Shown here: positions 25,504 through 34,498 of the stretch, in pieces | Numbering within the stretch: the stretch's first letter is position 1 | Layout: every line of letters starts with the position of its first letter | Assembly (NCBI RefSeq): GCF_000373625.1 | Contig: NZ_KB891993.1 | Coordinates: forward strand, 744,001 to 808,000 | Length of the DNA: 64,000 nt | From: Streptomyces sp. LaPpAH-108 | GTDB lineage: Bacteria > Actinomycetota > Actinomycetes > Streptomycetales > Streptomycetaceae | Direction of reading: 5' to 3' | The notes under the pieces: model-generated | The model's database searches: none | Told to the model about the DNA's origin: nothing | The model's input: only the letters and a program-made list of their open reading frames with translations | Program-made: the position numbers and the translations under genes

Positions 25504-26556
25504 ATGGCGACTTTGTGCAGACCCTCGGTGTCCGTGCCGGAGCATGTGATCACGATGGAGGAGACGCTGGAGCTGGCGCGTACGCATCACGCGGACAACC
25601 CTCAGCTCCCGCTGGCCCTCCGGTTGATCGAGAACACCGGAGTGCGCACCCGGCACATCGTGCAGCCCATCGAGGAGACCCTGAAGCACCCCGGGTTCGA
25701 ACAGCGCAACAAGCTGTACGAGTCGGAGGCCAAGGCCCGTGTCCCGGCAGTGATCCGCCAGGCGCTCGACGACGCGGAACTCCTCACCTCTGACATCGAT
25801 GTCATCATCTACGTGTCGTGCACGGGCTTCATGATGCCCTCGCTCACCGCGTGGCTGATCAACGAGATGGACTTCTCCAGCACCACCCGGCAGCTGCCCA
25901 TAGCCCAGCTGGGCTGTGCGGCCGGTGGTGCGGCCGTCAACCGCGCGCACGACTTCTGTTCGGCCTACCCCGACGCCAACGCCCTCATCGTGGCCTGCGA
26001 GTTCTGCTCGCTGTGCTACCAGCCCACCGACCTCGGCGTCGGATCGCTGCTGTCCAACGGCCTGTTCGGCGACGGCATCGCGGCGGCCGTCGTACGCGGC
26101 CAGGGCGGCCGGGGCGTCGAGCTGGAGCGCAACGGCTCGTATCTGATCCCCAAGACCGAGGACTGGATCTCGTACGACGTGCGGGACACCGGGTTCCACT
26201 TCCTGCTGGACAAGCGGGTGCCGACCACGATGGAGCCGCTGGCCCCGGCGCTCCAGGACCTCGCGGGCACCCACGGCTGGAACGCCTCCGACCTGGACTT
26301 CTACATCATCCACGCGGGCGGCCCCCGCATACTCGACGACCTCAGCAAGTTCCTGAACGTCGAGCCGCACGCGTTCCGGTTCAGCCGGTCCACGCTCACC
26401 GAGTACGGGAACATCGCGAGCGCCGTCGTCCTGGACGCGCTGCGCCGGCTGTTCGACGACGGCGGCCCCGAGGAGGGGGCGCGCGGGCTGATGGCCGGGT
26501 TCGGCCCCGGCATCACCGCCGAGATGACCGTCGGCCGCTGGTCCGAGGGCAGTTGA
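25504..26556 (+). CDS. rppA: 1,3,6,8-tetrahydroxynaphthalene synthase (type III PKS)
   Basis: 350 residues. The type III polyketide synthase triad is exactly placed: C138 in AQLGCAAGG, H270 in YIIHAGGPR and N303 in EYGNIAS. The enzyme condenses five malonyl-CoA units into tetrahydroxynaphthalene, which oxidises to flaviolin. The P450 starts 11 bp downstream and a cupin follows, the same order as SCO1206-1208. The ATG at 25504 has GGGA six bases upstream. The 276-bp region before it holds a dispersed repeat (25250-25326) and a relatively AT-rich patch near 25365-25385 that may carry the promoter, though no clear -35/-10 pair stands out. Confidence 0.95.
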   Translation: MATLCRPSVSVPEHVITMEETLELARTHHADNPQLPLALRLIENTGVRTRHIVQPIEETLKHPGFEQRNKLYESEAKARVPAVIRQALDDAELLTSDIDVIIYVSCTGFMMPSLTAWLINEMDFSSTTRQLPIAQLGCAAGGAAVNRAHDFCSAYPDANALIVACEFCSLCYQPTDLGVGSLLSNGLFGDGIAAAVVRGQGGRGVELERNGSYLIPKTEDWISYDVRDTGFHFLLDKRVPTTMEPLAPALQDLAGTHGWNASDLDFYIIHAGGPRILDDLSKFLNVEPHAFRFSRSTLTEYGNIASAVVLDALRRLFDDGGPEEGARGLMAGFGPGITAEMTVGRWSEGS

Positions 26557-26567
26557 GAGGAGGCGCC

Positions 26568-27782
26568 ATGTCCGAGAAGACACTCACCGAGACCCAGCCT
26601 CCCGTCCGGCAGTGGCCCGCGGTCGACCTGGCCGGGACGGACTTCGACCCGGTGCTCACCGAGCTGATGCGCGAGGGCCCGGTCACCCGCATCCAGCTGC
26701 CCAACGGCGAGGGCTGGGCGTGGCTGGTCACCCGGCACGACGATGTGCGCATGGTGACCAACGACCCCCGGTTCGGCCGGGAGGCGGTCATGGACAAGCC
26801 GGTCACCCGGCTCGCCCCGCACTTCATCCCGGACCGGGGAGCGGTCGGCTTCCTGGACCCGCCGGACCACACCCGGCTGCGCCGTTCGGTCGCCGCCGCG
26901 TTCACCGCGAAGGGCGTGGAGCGGGTCCGCGAGAAGTCCCGCCACCTGCTGGAGGAGCTGGTCGACGAACTCCTCCAGGACGGTCCGCCCGCCGACCTCA
27001 CCCGCTCGGTGCTGAGCCCCTTCCCCATCGGGGTGATCTGCGAGCTGATGGGCGTCCCGGCCGCCGACCGGCACTCGATGCACGAGTGGACCCAGCTCAT
27101 CCTGTCCTCCGCGCACGGCAAGGAGGTCAGCGAGAAGGCCAAGCGCGAGATGAGCGCCTACTTCTCCGACCTGATCGCGCTGCGCGAGGGCAGCACCGGC
27201 GAGGACGTGACCTCGCTGCTCGGCGCTGCTGTCGGCCGGGCCGAGGTCACCCTGGAGGAGGCCGTCGGGCTCGCCGTACTCCTCCAGATCGGCGGCGAGG
27301 CGGTCACCAACAACAGCGGGCAGATGTTCTATCTGCTGCTGACCCGGCCGGAGTTGGCGGACCGGCTGCGCGCGGACCCGGCGATCCGCCCGCGGGCCAT
27401 CGACGAGCTGCTGCGCTACATCCCGCACCGCAACGCCGTCGGCCTGTCCCGGATCGCCCTGGAGGACGTGGACATCAGGGGCGTGCGCATCAGGGCGGGC
27501 GACGCGATCTACGTCTCCTACCTGGCCGCCAACCGCGACCCGGAGGTCTTCCCGGACCCGGAGACGATCGACTTCGAGCGCAGCCCCAACCCGCATGTGG
27601 CCTTCGGTTTCGGCCCGCACTACTGCCCCGGCGGCATGCTGGCCCGGCTGGAGTCCGAACTCCTGGTGGACACGCTCCTGGACCAGGTGCCCGGCCTCAG
27701 GCTCGCGGTGCCGCCGGACCAAGTGCCCTTCCGCAAGGGCGCGTTGATCCGGGGTCCAGAGGCGCTGCCGGTGACCTGGTGA
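26568..27782 (+). CDS. CYP158-type cytochrome P450 (flaviolin coupling)
   Basis: 404 residues, the length of CYP158A2. The heme-binding segment FGFGPHYCPGG places the thiolate at C353, and the I-helix reads GGEAVTNN, so residue 245 is Ala where most P450s have the conserved Thr; both numbers match what is known of CYP158A2. That enzyme joins flaviolin molecules into biflaviolin and triflaviolin pigments. ERR-triad and PERF-like regions (DELLRYIPHR) are present. GAGAGGAGG lies before the ATG at 26568. It is in one operon with rppA and the cupin gene. Confidence 0.93.
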   Translation: MSEKTLTETQPPVRQWPAVDLAGTDFDPVLTELMREGPVTRIQLPNGEGWAWLVTRHDDVRMVTNDPRFGREAVMDKPVTRLAPHFIPDRGAVGFLDPPDHTRLRRSVAAAFTAKGVERVREKSRHLLEELVDELLQDGPPADLTRSVLSPFPIGVICELMGVPAADRHSMHEWTQLILSSAHGKEVSEKAKREMSAYFSDLIALREGSTGEDVTSLLGAAVGRAEVTLEEAVGLAVLLQIGGEAVTNNSGQMFYLLLTRPELADRLRADPAIRPRAIDELLRYIPHRNAVGLSRIALEDVDIRGVRIRAGDAIYVSYLAANRDPEVFPDPETIDFERSPNPHVAFGFGPHYCPGGMLARLESELLVDTLLDQVPGLRLAVPPDQVPFRKGALIRGPEALPVTW

Positions 27783-27789
27783 GCGGCCC

Positions 27790-28308
27790 ATGACCACCGA
27801 GGGACTGCTGGTACCGCCGGGAGCGGGCCGGGTCGTCGAGACGGCCGCCCAGCGGGTCACGTTCAAGGTCACCGGCACCCACTCGCGGACGGCCTCCACC
27901 TTCGAGGTGGAGGTCCCGCCCGGGTTCGACGTCGGCGCCCATGTCCACACGCGCAGCGAGGAGTTGTTCTACGTCCTGGACGGCGAACTGGACGTCCTCG
28001 CCTTCGAACCACGCATCCGCACCCCCGACAACTGGCAGAAGTGGGAGTCGAGTTCGGGCACAAGGGTGGTAAGAGCCACGCCAGGCACCCTCATCGTCGT
28101 CCCGCCCGGCTGCCCCCACGCCTTCGCCAACCCGACCGACACCCCGGCGAAGATGTTCTTCCAGGCCTCTCCCCCACCGGACCACGAACGCTACTTCGAG
28201 GAGCTGCTGGAGATCCTGGACAGCGGAGGCCCGCCGGACCACGAGGCGATAGAGGCGCTGCGAAAGCGCTACGACATCACCCAACTCACACCCTTGAAAC
28301 ACCGGTGA
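27790..28308 (+). CDS. cupin-domain protein of the flaviolin pigment cluster
   Basis: 172 residues with a single cupin barrel: GAHVHTRSEELFYVLDGELDVLAF supplies the metal-type His and Glu ligands, and TLIVVPPGCPHAFAN supplies the second motif. It starts 8 bp after the P450 stop. Cupins accompany rppA/P450 pairs in several Streptomyces; an oxidative or dimer-modifying role on flaviolin products is plausible but not shown by sequence. The last 80 codons use more A- and T-ending codons than the first part. Confidence 0.85.
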   Translation: MTTEGLLVPPGAGRVVETAAQRVTFKVTGTHSRTASTFEVEVPPGFDVGAHVHTRSEELFYVLDGELDVLAFEPRIRTPDNWQKWESSSGTRVVRATPGTLIVVPPGCPHAFANPTDTPAKMFFQASPPPDHERYFEELLEILDSGGPPDHEAIEALRKRYDITQLTPLKHR

Positions 28309-28312
28309 GTTG

Positions 28313-28390
28313 ACCAACCTCAAAGGGGCGCGGGGAACTGCGCGACAAGCCACAGACGACCGTCAGTCCGCAACGCACCCGCGCCCCCAC
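28313..28390 (+). repeat. dispersed GGGGCGCGGGG-type intergenic repeat, copy 2
   Basis: Begins CCAACCTCAAAGGGGCGCGG and continues to GCACCCGCGCC; it shares the CTCAA-GGGGCGCGGGG core, an AGCCAC-like middle and the GCACCC end with copy 1 at 25250-25326 but lies in the opposite orientation. It fills the gap between the convergent cupin and acyl-CoA dehydrogenase genes and may also act as a transcription end. Confidence 0.65.
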
Positions 28391-28394
28391 GGCG

Positions 28395-29618
28395 CTACCG
28401 AATCGGCACCCCGGCAAGCGTCCGCGCAATAACAAGCCGCTGAATCTCGCTGGTCCCCTCGAAGATCGTGTAAATAGCCGCATCCCGATGCATCCGCTCC
28501 ACGGGATACTCGCGCGTGTACCCGTTCCCCCCGAGAATCTGAATCGCCTGCCCGGTGACCTTCTTGGCCGTCTCGGAGGCGAACAACTTCGACATCGACC
28601 CCTCGGCCGCAGTGAACGGCTTCCCATTGACCGCCATCCAGGAAGCCCGCCACACGAGCAACCGAGCCGCGTCGATAGAGGTCCGCATGTCGGCAAGCTG
28701 GAACGCAACCCCCTGGTTGTCCACAATGGCCCGCCCGAACTGCTCCCGAGTGACGGCGTAATCGAGGGCAACCTCATAAGCAGCCCGAGCCGTACCCACC
28801 GCCATGGCCCCGACGGCAGGTCGAGACGCCTCGAACGTGGCCATGGCCGCGTTCTTGACCCGCTCGCCACTGCGGGCCCGCTCCCGCGCCCGCGCCAGCC
28901 GCTCGTCCAGCTTCTCCTTGCCCCCGAGCAGGCAGGACCCGGGCACCCGGACGTTGTCGAGCACGACCTCCGCCGTGTGCGAGGCACGAATCCCGTGCTT
29001 CTTGAACTTCTGCCCCTGGGAAAGACCCGCCGTGCCGGGCGGGACGATGAAGGAGGCGTGGCCCTTGGAGCCGAGGTCCGGGTCGACCACCGCGACGACG
29101 ACATGGACGTTGGCGATGCCGCCGTTGGTGGCCCAGGTCTTGGTGCCGTTGAGCACCCACTCGTCCTTGGCCTCGTCGTATACGGCACGGGTCCGCATCG
29201 AGGCGACGTCGGAGCCCGCGTCGGGCTCGGAGGAGCAGAAGGCGGCGACCTTCACGTCACTGGCGTCGCCGTACATCTGGGGTATCCAGGTGCCGATCTG
29301 CTCCTCGGTGCCGTTGGCGAGGACGCCGACGGCGGCGAGGCCGGTGCCGACGATGGACAGCGCGATGCCCGCGTCGCCCCAGAACAGCTCCTCCATCGCC
29401 ATGGGTATGCCGAGCCCGGTGGGGTCGAAGTACTGCTGGGCGTAGAAGTCGAGGGAGTAGATGCCGACCTTGGCGGCCTCCTGGATGACCGGCCAGGGAG
29501 TCTCCTCACGCTCGTCCCATTCGGCGGCAGCGGGACGGATCACATCGGCGGCGAAACCGTGCAGCCAGTCCCGGACCTCCTTCTGTTCGTCGTTGAGCTC
29601 CATGGTGAACTCGGCCAT
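28395..29618 (-). CDS. acyl-CoA dehydrogenase
   Basis: 407 residues with the complete family pattern: [69 protein letters not shown] and the catalytic Glu in [17 protein letters not shown]. It oxidises acyl-CoA thioesters using FAD in beta-oxidation. It is divergent from a TetR gene, and the 172-bp gap holds two palindromes that overlap its likely promoter, so TetR repression relieved by an acyl-CoA is the expected control. The 3' third of the gene (28395 to about 28830) uses noticeably more T-ending codons than the rest. Confidence 0.92.
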   Translation of the reverse strand: MAEFTMELNDEQKEVRDWLHGFAADVIRPAAAEWDEREETPWPVIQEAAKVGIYSLDFYAQQYFDPTGLGIPMAMEELFWGDAGIALSIVGTGLAAVGVLANGTEEQIGTWIPQMYGDASDVKVAAFCSSEPDAGSDVASMRTRAVYDEAKDEWVLNGTKTWATNGGIANVHVVVAVVDPDLGSKGHASFIVPPGTAGLSQGQKFKKHGIRASHTAEVVLDNVRVPGSCLLGGKEKLDERLARARERARSGERVKNAAMATFEASRPAVGAMAVGTARAAYEVALDYAVTREQFGRAIVDNQGVAFQLADMRTSIDAARLLVWRASWMAVNGKPFTAAEGSMSKLFASETAKKVTGQAIQILGGNGYTREYPVERMHRDAAIYTIFEGTSEIQRLVIARTLAGVPIR

Positions 29619-29646
29619 GTCCCCTCCAGCGGCGGCGCGTACTACT

Positions 29647-29685
29647 GTTACTAGCGGTAACCAGAGTCTGTTACCGACCGGTAGC
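29647..29685. promoter_or_regulatory. paired TetR operators
   Basis: Site 1 is GTTAC-N5-GTAAC at 29647-29661, perfect arms. Site 2 is GTTACCGACCGGTAGC at 29670-29685 with arms TACCG and CGGTA around AC. The two begin 23 bp apart, about two helical turns. A TTGACT on the minus strand at 29694-29689 is a possible -35 for the dehydrogenase, so bound regulator would cover the start of transcription. A lone GTTAC also occurs near 29750. Confidence 0.65.
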
Positions 29686-29790
29686 GGAAGTCAACTCCGT
29701 AGGGCCTCTCGGTATCCCGTTCGATGTCAGGGGGCCTTTCAGTGTTACTTTGCGCAGGCGTCACCGAATCAGCACAGGTGGGGAGAGCAC

Positions 29791-30435
29791 ATGGACACCA
29801 CGCAGCGGACCGATCAGCAGCGGTCCGCCGACCGCCGACGGCGCGAGTTGCTGGAGGCCGCCGACCGGGTGGTGCTGCGCGAAGGACCGCAGGCGTCGAT
29901 GAACGCCATCGCCGCGGAGGCGGGCATCACCAAGCCGATCCTCTACCGCCACTTCGGCGACAAGGGCGGGCTCTACGCCGCGCTCGCCAAGCGCCACACC
30001 GACGCCCTGCTGGACTCGCTGCGGGCGGCCCTGGACGCGCCCTCGGACCGGCGCGAGCGGGTGGAGAACACGCTCGACACCTATCTGGCCGCCATCGAGG
30101 CCCGGCCGCAGGTCTACCGCTTCCTGATGCACCCCGCCGAAAGCGGCCCGTCCGGCGACCCGGGCTTCGACGTGGGCAAGCACAGCGTGCCGCTGCTGCG
30201 GCGGATGGGCGAGGAGCTGGCGCAGGTCATCGAGGAGCGCGTGGACCTCGGTCCGGGCAGCGAGCAGCTGGCCCGGGTGTGGGGGCACGGGATCGTCGGC
30301 ATGATGCACGCGGCCGGTGACTGGTGGCTGGGCGAGCGGCCCTGCTCCCGGGCCGAACTGGTGCGTTCCCTCGCGGACTTGCTGTGGGGCCGCCTCGCGG
30401 CTGCCGGGGACCGGGTCGGCGGCCCCGGTTTCTGA
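29791..30435 (+). CDS. TetR-family regulator, fatty-acid type
   Basis: 214 residues. The DNA-binding domain (about 17-65) contains the recognition segment AAEAGITKPILYRHFGDKGGLYAAL. The ligand domain has RPQVYRFLMHPAES and HGIVGMMHAAGDWWL, a pattern I associate with actinobacterial FadR-like TetR proteins that bind acyl-CoA. The ATG at 29791 has GGGGAGAG five bases before it. It is divergent from the acyl-CoA dehydrogenase and next to the paired palindromes, so I infer it represses both. Confidence 0.87.
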   Translation: MDTTQRTDQQRSADRRRRELLEAADRVVLREGPQASMNAIAAEAGITKPILYRHFGDKGGLYAALAKRHTDALLDSLRAALDAPSDRRERVENTLDTYLAAIEARPQVYRFLMHPAESGPSGDPGFDVGKHSVPLLRRMGEELAQVIEERVDLGPGSEQLARVWGHGIVGMMHAAGDWWLGERPCSRAELVRSLADLLWGRLAAAGDRVGGPGF

Positions 30436-30472
30436 CGGACCCGGTAAGCCCTCAACCAAGCCCGGAGGACCT

Positions 30473-31012
30473 TCAGCGGCTCCAGTCGGCCCGCCTCACC
30501 TGCCGCTCCAGCCGCCGCTTGCGCCAGCCGGTGACCCGGTCGGCATAGACCGTGCCGTCCAGGTGGTCGCACTCGTGCTGGAGACAGCGGGCGAAGAAGC
30601 CCGTGCCGTCCACGCTCACCGGTTCGCCGTCCTTCGTGAATCCCTCGACCACCGCGTGGTCGTACCGTTCCGTGCCCGCCTCAAGACCGGGCAGGGACAG
30701 GCAGCCCTCCGGTCCGCGCAGCTCGATCCCGTCCGCCGTCACCAGGCGCGGGTTGACCACGTGGCCGAGGTGGCGGACCTCCTCGTCGTCGGGACAGTCG
30801 TAGACGAACACCCGCAAAGGGACGCCGATCTGGTTGGCGGCGAGGCCGACTCCCCGGGCCGCGTACATGGTCGCGAACAAGTCGGCGACGAGCCGCGCGA
30901 GTTCCGGGCCGAAGTCGGTGACCTCCGCGCAGGGGGCGTGCAGAACGGGGTCGCCGAGGAGGGAAAGCGGCCTGACGCGCCCTCGGGCGCCCGGGATGGA
31001 GCGTTGTCGCAT
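30473..31012 (-). CDS. def: peptide deformylase
   Basis: 179 residues with all three deformylase motifs: GVGLAANQIG (motif I), EGCLSLPG with the metal Cys (motif II) and QHECDHLDG with the two metal His and the catalytic Glu (motif III). It removes the formyl group from nascent N-formyl-Met. The ATG at 31012 has no Shine-Dalgarno; TACCCT at 31025-31020 lies seven bases before it, so the mRNA is probably leaderless. It is divergent from murT and convergent with the TetR gene. Confidence 0.93.
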   Translation of the reverse strand: MRQRSIPGARGRVRPLSLLGDPVLHAPCAEVTDFGPELARLVADLFATMYAARGVGLAANQIGVPLRVFVYDCPDDEEVRHLGHVVNPRLVTADGIELRGPEGCLSLPGLEAGTERYDHAVVEGFTKDGEPVSVDGTGFFARCLQHECDHLDGTVYADRVTGWRKRRLERQVRRADWSR

Positions 31013-31163
31013 GGCGGCAAGGGTACGGTTCGTTCGGCCCCTCACCACCGCGCGGTGTGGGGCCGGGATTCGGGTGTGCGAACGGTTCTCGATAGGCTGA
31101 GGCCCCCACCACGTTGCCGGATGGCCTGAGGCGCGGCGCGTACGCAAGGAGGATCGAGAACTG

Positions 31164-32402
31164 ATGGCAGGCAACTCGGACCCGCTCTCGCCGCGGGCCA
31201 AGCTGGCCGTGACCGCGGGCAAAGCGGTCGCGGCGGCATCACGCGCCGCCGGACGCGGCAGCGGGTCGGTGATCGGCGGGAAGGTCGCCCTGCGGCTCGA
31301 CCCCGACCTGCTGGCCCGGCTGGCCACGCACCTGGACGTCGTCCTGGTGTCGGCGACCAACGGCAAGACCACCACCACCCGGCTCATCGCGGAGGCACTG
31401 CGCGCCGCAGGACCGGTCGTGTCCAACGCGCTCGGCGCCAACATGCCGGCCGGTATCACCTCCGCCCTGGCGGGCGGCTCGGACGCCAAGTTCGGCGTCA
31501 TAGAGGTGGACGAGAAGTACCTGGCCGGTGTGGCGCGGGACACCAGCCCGAAGTGCATCGCGCTGCTGAACCTCTCCCGCGACCAGCTGGACCGCGCGGC
31601 CGAGACCCGGATGCTCGCCGAGAACTGGCGCGAGGGTCTGTCGGGCTCCAAGGCCGTGATCGTCGCCAACTGCGACGACCCGCTGGTGGTGTGGGCGGCC
31701 TCGTCCTCCCCCAACGTGGTCTGGGTCGCGGCCGGACAGATGTGGAAGGACGACGCCTGGTCCTGCCCGTCCTGCGGCGGTGTCATGCAGCGTCCGGGCG
31801 ACGACTGGTTCTGCGGCGAGTGCGGCTTCCGCCGTCCGACGCCGAGCTGGGCGCTCTCCGGCGACCATGTGCTCGACCCGCACGGCTCGGCCTGGCCGAT
31901 CCACCTCCAGCTGCCGGGCCGCGCCAACAAGGCGAACGCGGCCAGCTCCGCGGCCGTCGCCGCCGTCTTCGGGGTGCCCCCGCAGGTCGCCCTGGAGCGG
32001 ATGTACCAGGTGCAGGCGGTCGCCGGACGCTACGACGTGGTCCAGTTCCAGAACCGCGATCTGCGCCTGCTGCTGGCGAAGAACCCGGCCGGCTGGCTGG
32101 AGACCTTCTCCCTGATCGACCCGCCGCCCACCCCGGTGATCCTGTCCGTGAACGCGCGCGGCGCGGACGGCACCGACACCTCGTGGCTGTGGGACGTGGA
32201 CTACACGCGGCTGACCGGCCACCCGATCTTCGTGATCGGTGACCGCAAGCTGGACCTCGCCGTCCGCCTGGAGGTCGCGAACCAGGACTTCCAGGTGTGC
32301 GAGAACCTCGACCAGGCCGTGCAGCTCGCACCGCCGGGCCGTATCGAGGTCATCGCGAACTACACCGCGTTCCAGGACCTGCGCCGCCGGGTCGGCAACT
32401 GA
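31164..32402 (+). CDS. murT: lipid II isoglutaminyl synthase, MurT subunit
   Basis: 412 residues. The Mur-ligase P-loop is ATNGKTTTTRLI near residue 64, and the middle domain carries a four-Cys ribbon, CPSCGG and CGECGF, near 200-220, the zinc insertion typical of MurT. The C-terminal DUF1727 part begins about residue 300. With GatD it converts D-Glu of lipid II to D-isoGln. The ATG at 31164 follows AAGGAGG. gatD starts 20 bp downstream and both end at the terminator at 33188. Confidence 0.93.
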   Translation: MAGNSDPLSPRAKLAVTAGKAVAAASRAAGRGSGSVIGGKVALRLDPDLLARLATHLDVVLVSATNGKTTTTRLIAEALRAAGPVVSNALGANMPAGITSALAGGSDAKFGVIEVDEKYLAGVARDTSPKCIALLNLSRDQLDRAAETRMLAENWREGLSGSKAVIVANCDDPLVVWAASSSPNVVWVAAGQMWKDDAWSCPSCGGVMQRPGDDWFCGECGFRRPTPSWALSGDHVLDPHGSAWPIHLQLPGRANKANAASSAAVAAVFGVPPQVALERMYQVQAVAGRYDVVQFQNRDLRLLLAKNPAGWLETFSLIDPPPTPVILSVNARGADGTDTSWLWDVDYTRLTGHPIFVIGDRKLDLAVRLEVANQDFQVCENLDQAVQLAPPGRIEVIANYTAFQDLRRRVGN

Positions 32403-32422
32403 TCAGGAAGGGCGATCACCTC

Positions 32423-33151
32423 ATGAGCGACAACCAACTGCGGCTGGTGTGGATCTATCCCGACCTGCTGAGCACCTACGGCGACCAGGGCAACGCGCTC
32501 GTCGTCGAGCGCCGGGCGCGCCAGCGCGGCCTGGACGTGGCCCGGCTGGACGTGCGCAGCGACCAGCCGATCCCGACCTCCGGTGACATCTACCTGATCG
32601 GCGGCGGCGAGGACCGGCCCCAGCGCCTGGCGGCCGAGCGGCTGCGCCGCGACGGGCACCTCCAACGGGCGGTGGAGAACGGCGCGATCGTGTTCTCCGT
32701 CTGCGCGGGCTACCAGATCCTGGGCCACGAGTTCATCAACGACCTCGGCCAGCGCGAGCCGGGCCTCGGTCTGCTCGACGTGGTCTCGGTGCGCGGCGAG
32801 GGCGAGCGGTGCGTCGGCGACGTCCTTGGCGACATCGACCCGCAGCTCGGCCTGCCCCAGCTGACCGGCTTCGAGAACCACCAGGGCGTCACCCATCTGG
32901 GCCCGACCGCCCGCGCCTTCGCCCAGGTCCGCCTGGGCCGGGGCAACGGCACCGGGGACGGCACGGAGGGCGCGTACAACGGGACCGTGTTCGGTACGTA
33001 CATGCACGGCCCCGTGCTGGCCCGTAACCCGCAGATCGCGGACCTGCTGCTGAAGCTGGCGCTGGACGTGAACGCGCTGCCGCCCATCGACGACCGGTGG
33101 TACGAGGCGCTGCGCGACGAGCGGATCGCGGCGGCGAAGCAGCCCGCGTAA
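32423..33151 (+). CDS. gatD: lipid II isoglutaminyl synthase, glutamine amidotransferase GatD
   Basis: 242 residues of the CobB/CobQ-like class I amidotransferase family. The nucleophile lies in FSVCAGYQILGHE and the catalytic His in GTYMHGPVLARN; LIGGGEDRPQ and GFENHQGVTHLG are further family motifs. It supplies ammonia from glutamine to MurT. GGAAGGGCGATC precedes the ATG at 32423. It ends the two-gene operon. Confidence 0.93.
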   Translation: MSDNQLRLVWIYPDLLSTYGDQGNALVVERRARQRGLDVARLDVRSDQPIPTSGDIYLIGGGEDRPQRLAAERLRRDGHLQRAVENGAIVFSVCAGYQILGHEFINDLGQREPGLGLLDVVSVRGEGERCVGDVLGDIDPQLGLPQLTGFENHQGVTHLGPTARAFAQVRLGRGNGTGDGTEGAYNGTVFGTYMHGPVLARNPQIADLLLKLALDVNALPPIDDRWYEALRDERIAAAKQPA

Positions 33152-33187
33152 GGGCGAACCCCACACACGGGGTCAAAGCAGTGCACT

Positions 33188-33224
33188 TCAGGCGGGCCTG
33201 TGACGGTGTCACGGGCCCGCCTGA
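33188..33224 (+). terminator. strong hairpin terminator after murT-gatD
   Basis: A 17-bp stem (TCAGGCGGGCC continuing into GTGAC, one G-T pair) closes on a GGT loop at 33205-33207 and ends at 33224. It lies 36 bases after the gatD stop. This is among the strongest hairpins in the window. Confidence 0.85.
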
Positions 33225-33368
33225 CTGTGTGTCCGCTCACCTGTGCGGACACGTCCATCAGGCGGACGCCCGGTGGGGCGCGGAGCGTCCGCGCCGTACT
33301 CTGGCCGGGAAAGCCGCCGGACAACGCGGTCCGGCCTCCCGGTACTCGTCGAGAAGGTATCTCGGGCT

Positions 33369-34394
33369 ATGCGCATTGGTGTCCTCACCTCCGGTGGCGA
33401 CTGCCCCGGTCTGAACGCCGTCATCCGGTCCGTCGTACACCGTGCCCTCGTCGACCACGGTGACGAGGTGATCGGCTTCCGGGACGGCTGGAAGGGCCTC
33501 CTGGAGTGCGACTACACGAAGCTCGACCTCGATGCCGTCAGCGGCATCCTGGCGCTCGGCGGCACCGTCCTCGGCTCGTCCCGGGTGCGCCCCGAGCGGC
33601 TGCGCGGCGGGGTGGAGCGGGTCCGGGGCCATGTCGAGGAGCTGGGCCTGGACGCGATCATCCCGATCGGCGGCGAGGGCACGCTCAAGGCGGCCCGGCT
33701 GCTCTCCGACAGCGGGCTGCCCATCGTGGGCGTGCCGAAGACCATCGACAACGACATCGCCGCGACGGACGTCACCTTCGGCTTCGACACGGCGGTCGGC
33801 GTCGCGACCGACGCCCTCGACCGGCTGAAGACCACCGCCGAGTCCCATCAGCGGGTGCTCATCGTGGAGGTCATGGGGCGCCACACCGGCTGGATAGCGC
33901 TGCACTCGGGCATGGCGGCGGGCGCCCACGCCGTCCTCGTCCCGGAACGGCCCTTCGACGTCGAGGAGTTGGCGCAGCGGGTCGGCGCCCGGTTCGCGGC
34001 GGGCAAGCGGTCGGCCATCGTGGTCGCGGCCGAGGGCGCCGAGCCGCGCGCGGGCTCCATGGAGTTCGACGAGGGCGGTACGGACGTGTACGGCCACCGG
34101 CGCTTCGCCGGGGTCGCCCGGCAGCTCGCGGTGGAGCTGGAGCGGCGGCTCGGCAAGGAGGCCCGCCCGGTGATCCTCGGGCATGTCCAGCGCGGCGGCA
34201 CCCCGACGGCGTACGACAGGGTGCTGGCGACCCGGTTCGGCTGGCACGCGGTGGAGGCGGTGCACCGCGGGGAGTTCGGGATGATGACCGCGCTGCGCGG
34301 CACCGAGATCGTGACGGTGCCGCTGGCGGAGGCGGTGAGCCGGCTGAAGACGGTCCCGGCGGAGCGGTACGCCGAGGCGGAGTGCGTGGTCTGA
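33369..34394 (+). CDS. pfkA: 6-phosphofructokinase
   Basis: 341 residues, the usual actinobacterial PfkA length. Motifs: LTSGGDCPGLNAVI (phosphate loop), IGGEGTLKAA at the ATP/PPi discrimination site, PKTIDNDIAATD with the catalytic Asp, VEVMGRHTGWIA, and GHVQRGGTPTAYDR. The Gly in GGEGT points to ATP rather than pyrophosphate as donor. It phosphorylates fructose-6-phosphate in glycolysis. I recall SCO1214 as the equivalent. GAAGG lies 11 bases before the ATG. Upstream 33225-33368 holds no gene, and a hairpin terminates it downstream. Confidence 0.93.
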   Translation: MRIGVLTSGGDCPGLNAVIRSVVHRALVDHGDEVIGFRDGWKGLLECDYTKLDLDAVSGILALGGTVLGSSRVRPERLRGGVERVRGHVEELGLDAIIPIGGEGTLKAARLLSDSGLPIVGVPKTIDNDIAATDVTFGFDTAVGVATDALDRLKTTAESHQRVLIVEVMGRHTGWIALHSGMAAGAHAVLVPERPFDVEELAQRVGARFAAGKRSAIVVAAEGAEPRAGSMEFDEGGTDVYGHRRFAGVARQLAVELERRLGKEARPVILGHVQRGGTPTAYDRVLATRFGWHAVEAVHRGEFGMMTALRGTEIVTVPLAEAVSRLKTVPAERYAEAECVV

Positions 34395-34402
34395 GGGGCC
34401 GG

Positions 34403-34450
34403 GGGTACGGGCGACCCCGCTCACGGGCGGGCACGGCGGCGCCCGTACCC
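34403..34450 (+). terminator. hairpin terminator after pfkA
   Basis: GGGTACGGGCG (34403-34413) pairs perfectly with CGCCCGTACCC (34440-34450), an 11-bp stem with a GC-rich 26-base loop that can fold further. It begins eight bases past the pfkA stop. Confidence 0.65.
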
Positions 34451-34498
34451 TGAGTGCGGACAGAATCCGCACAACCCCCACGAACCAGGAGCCGCCGG

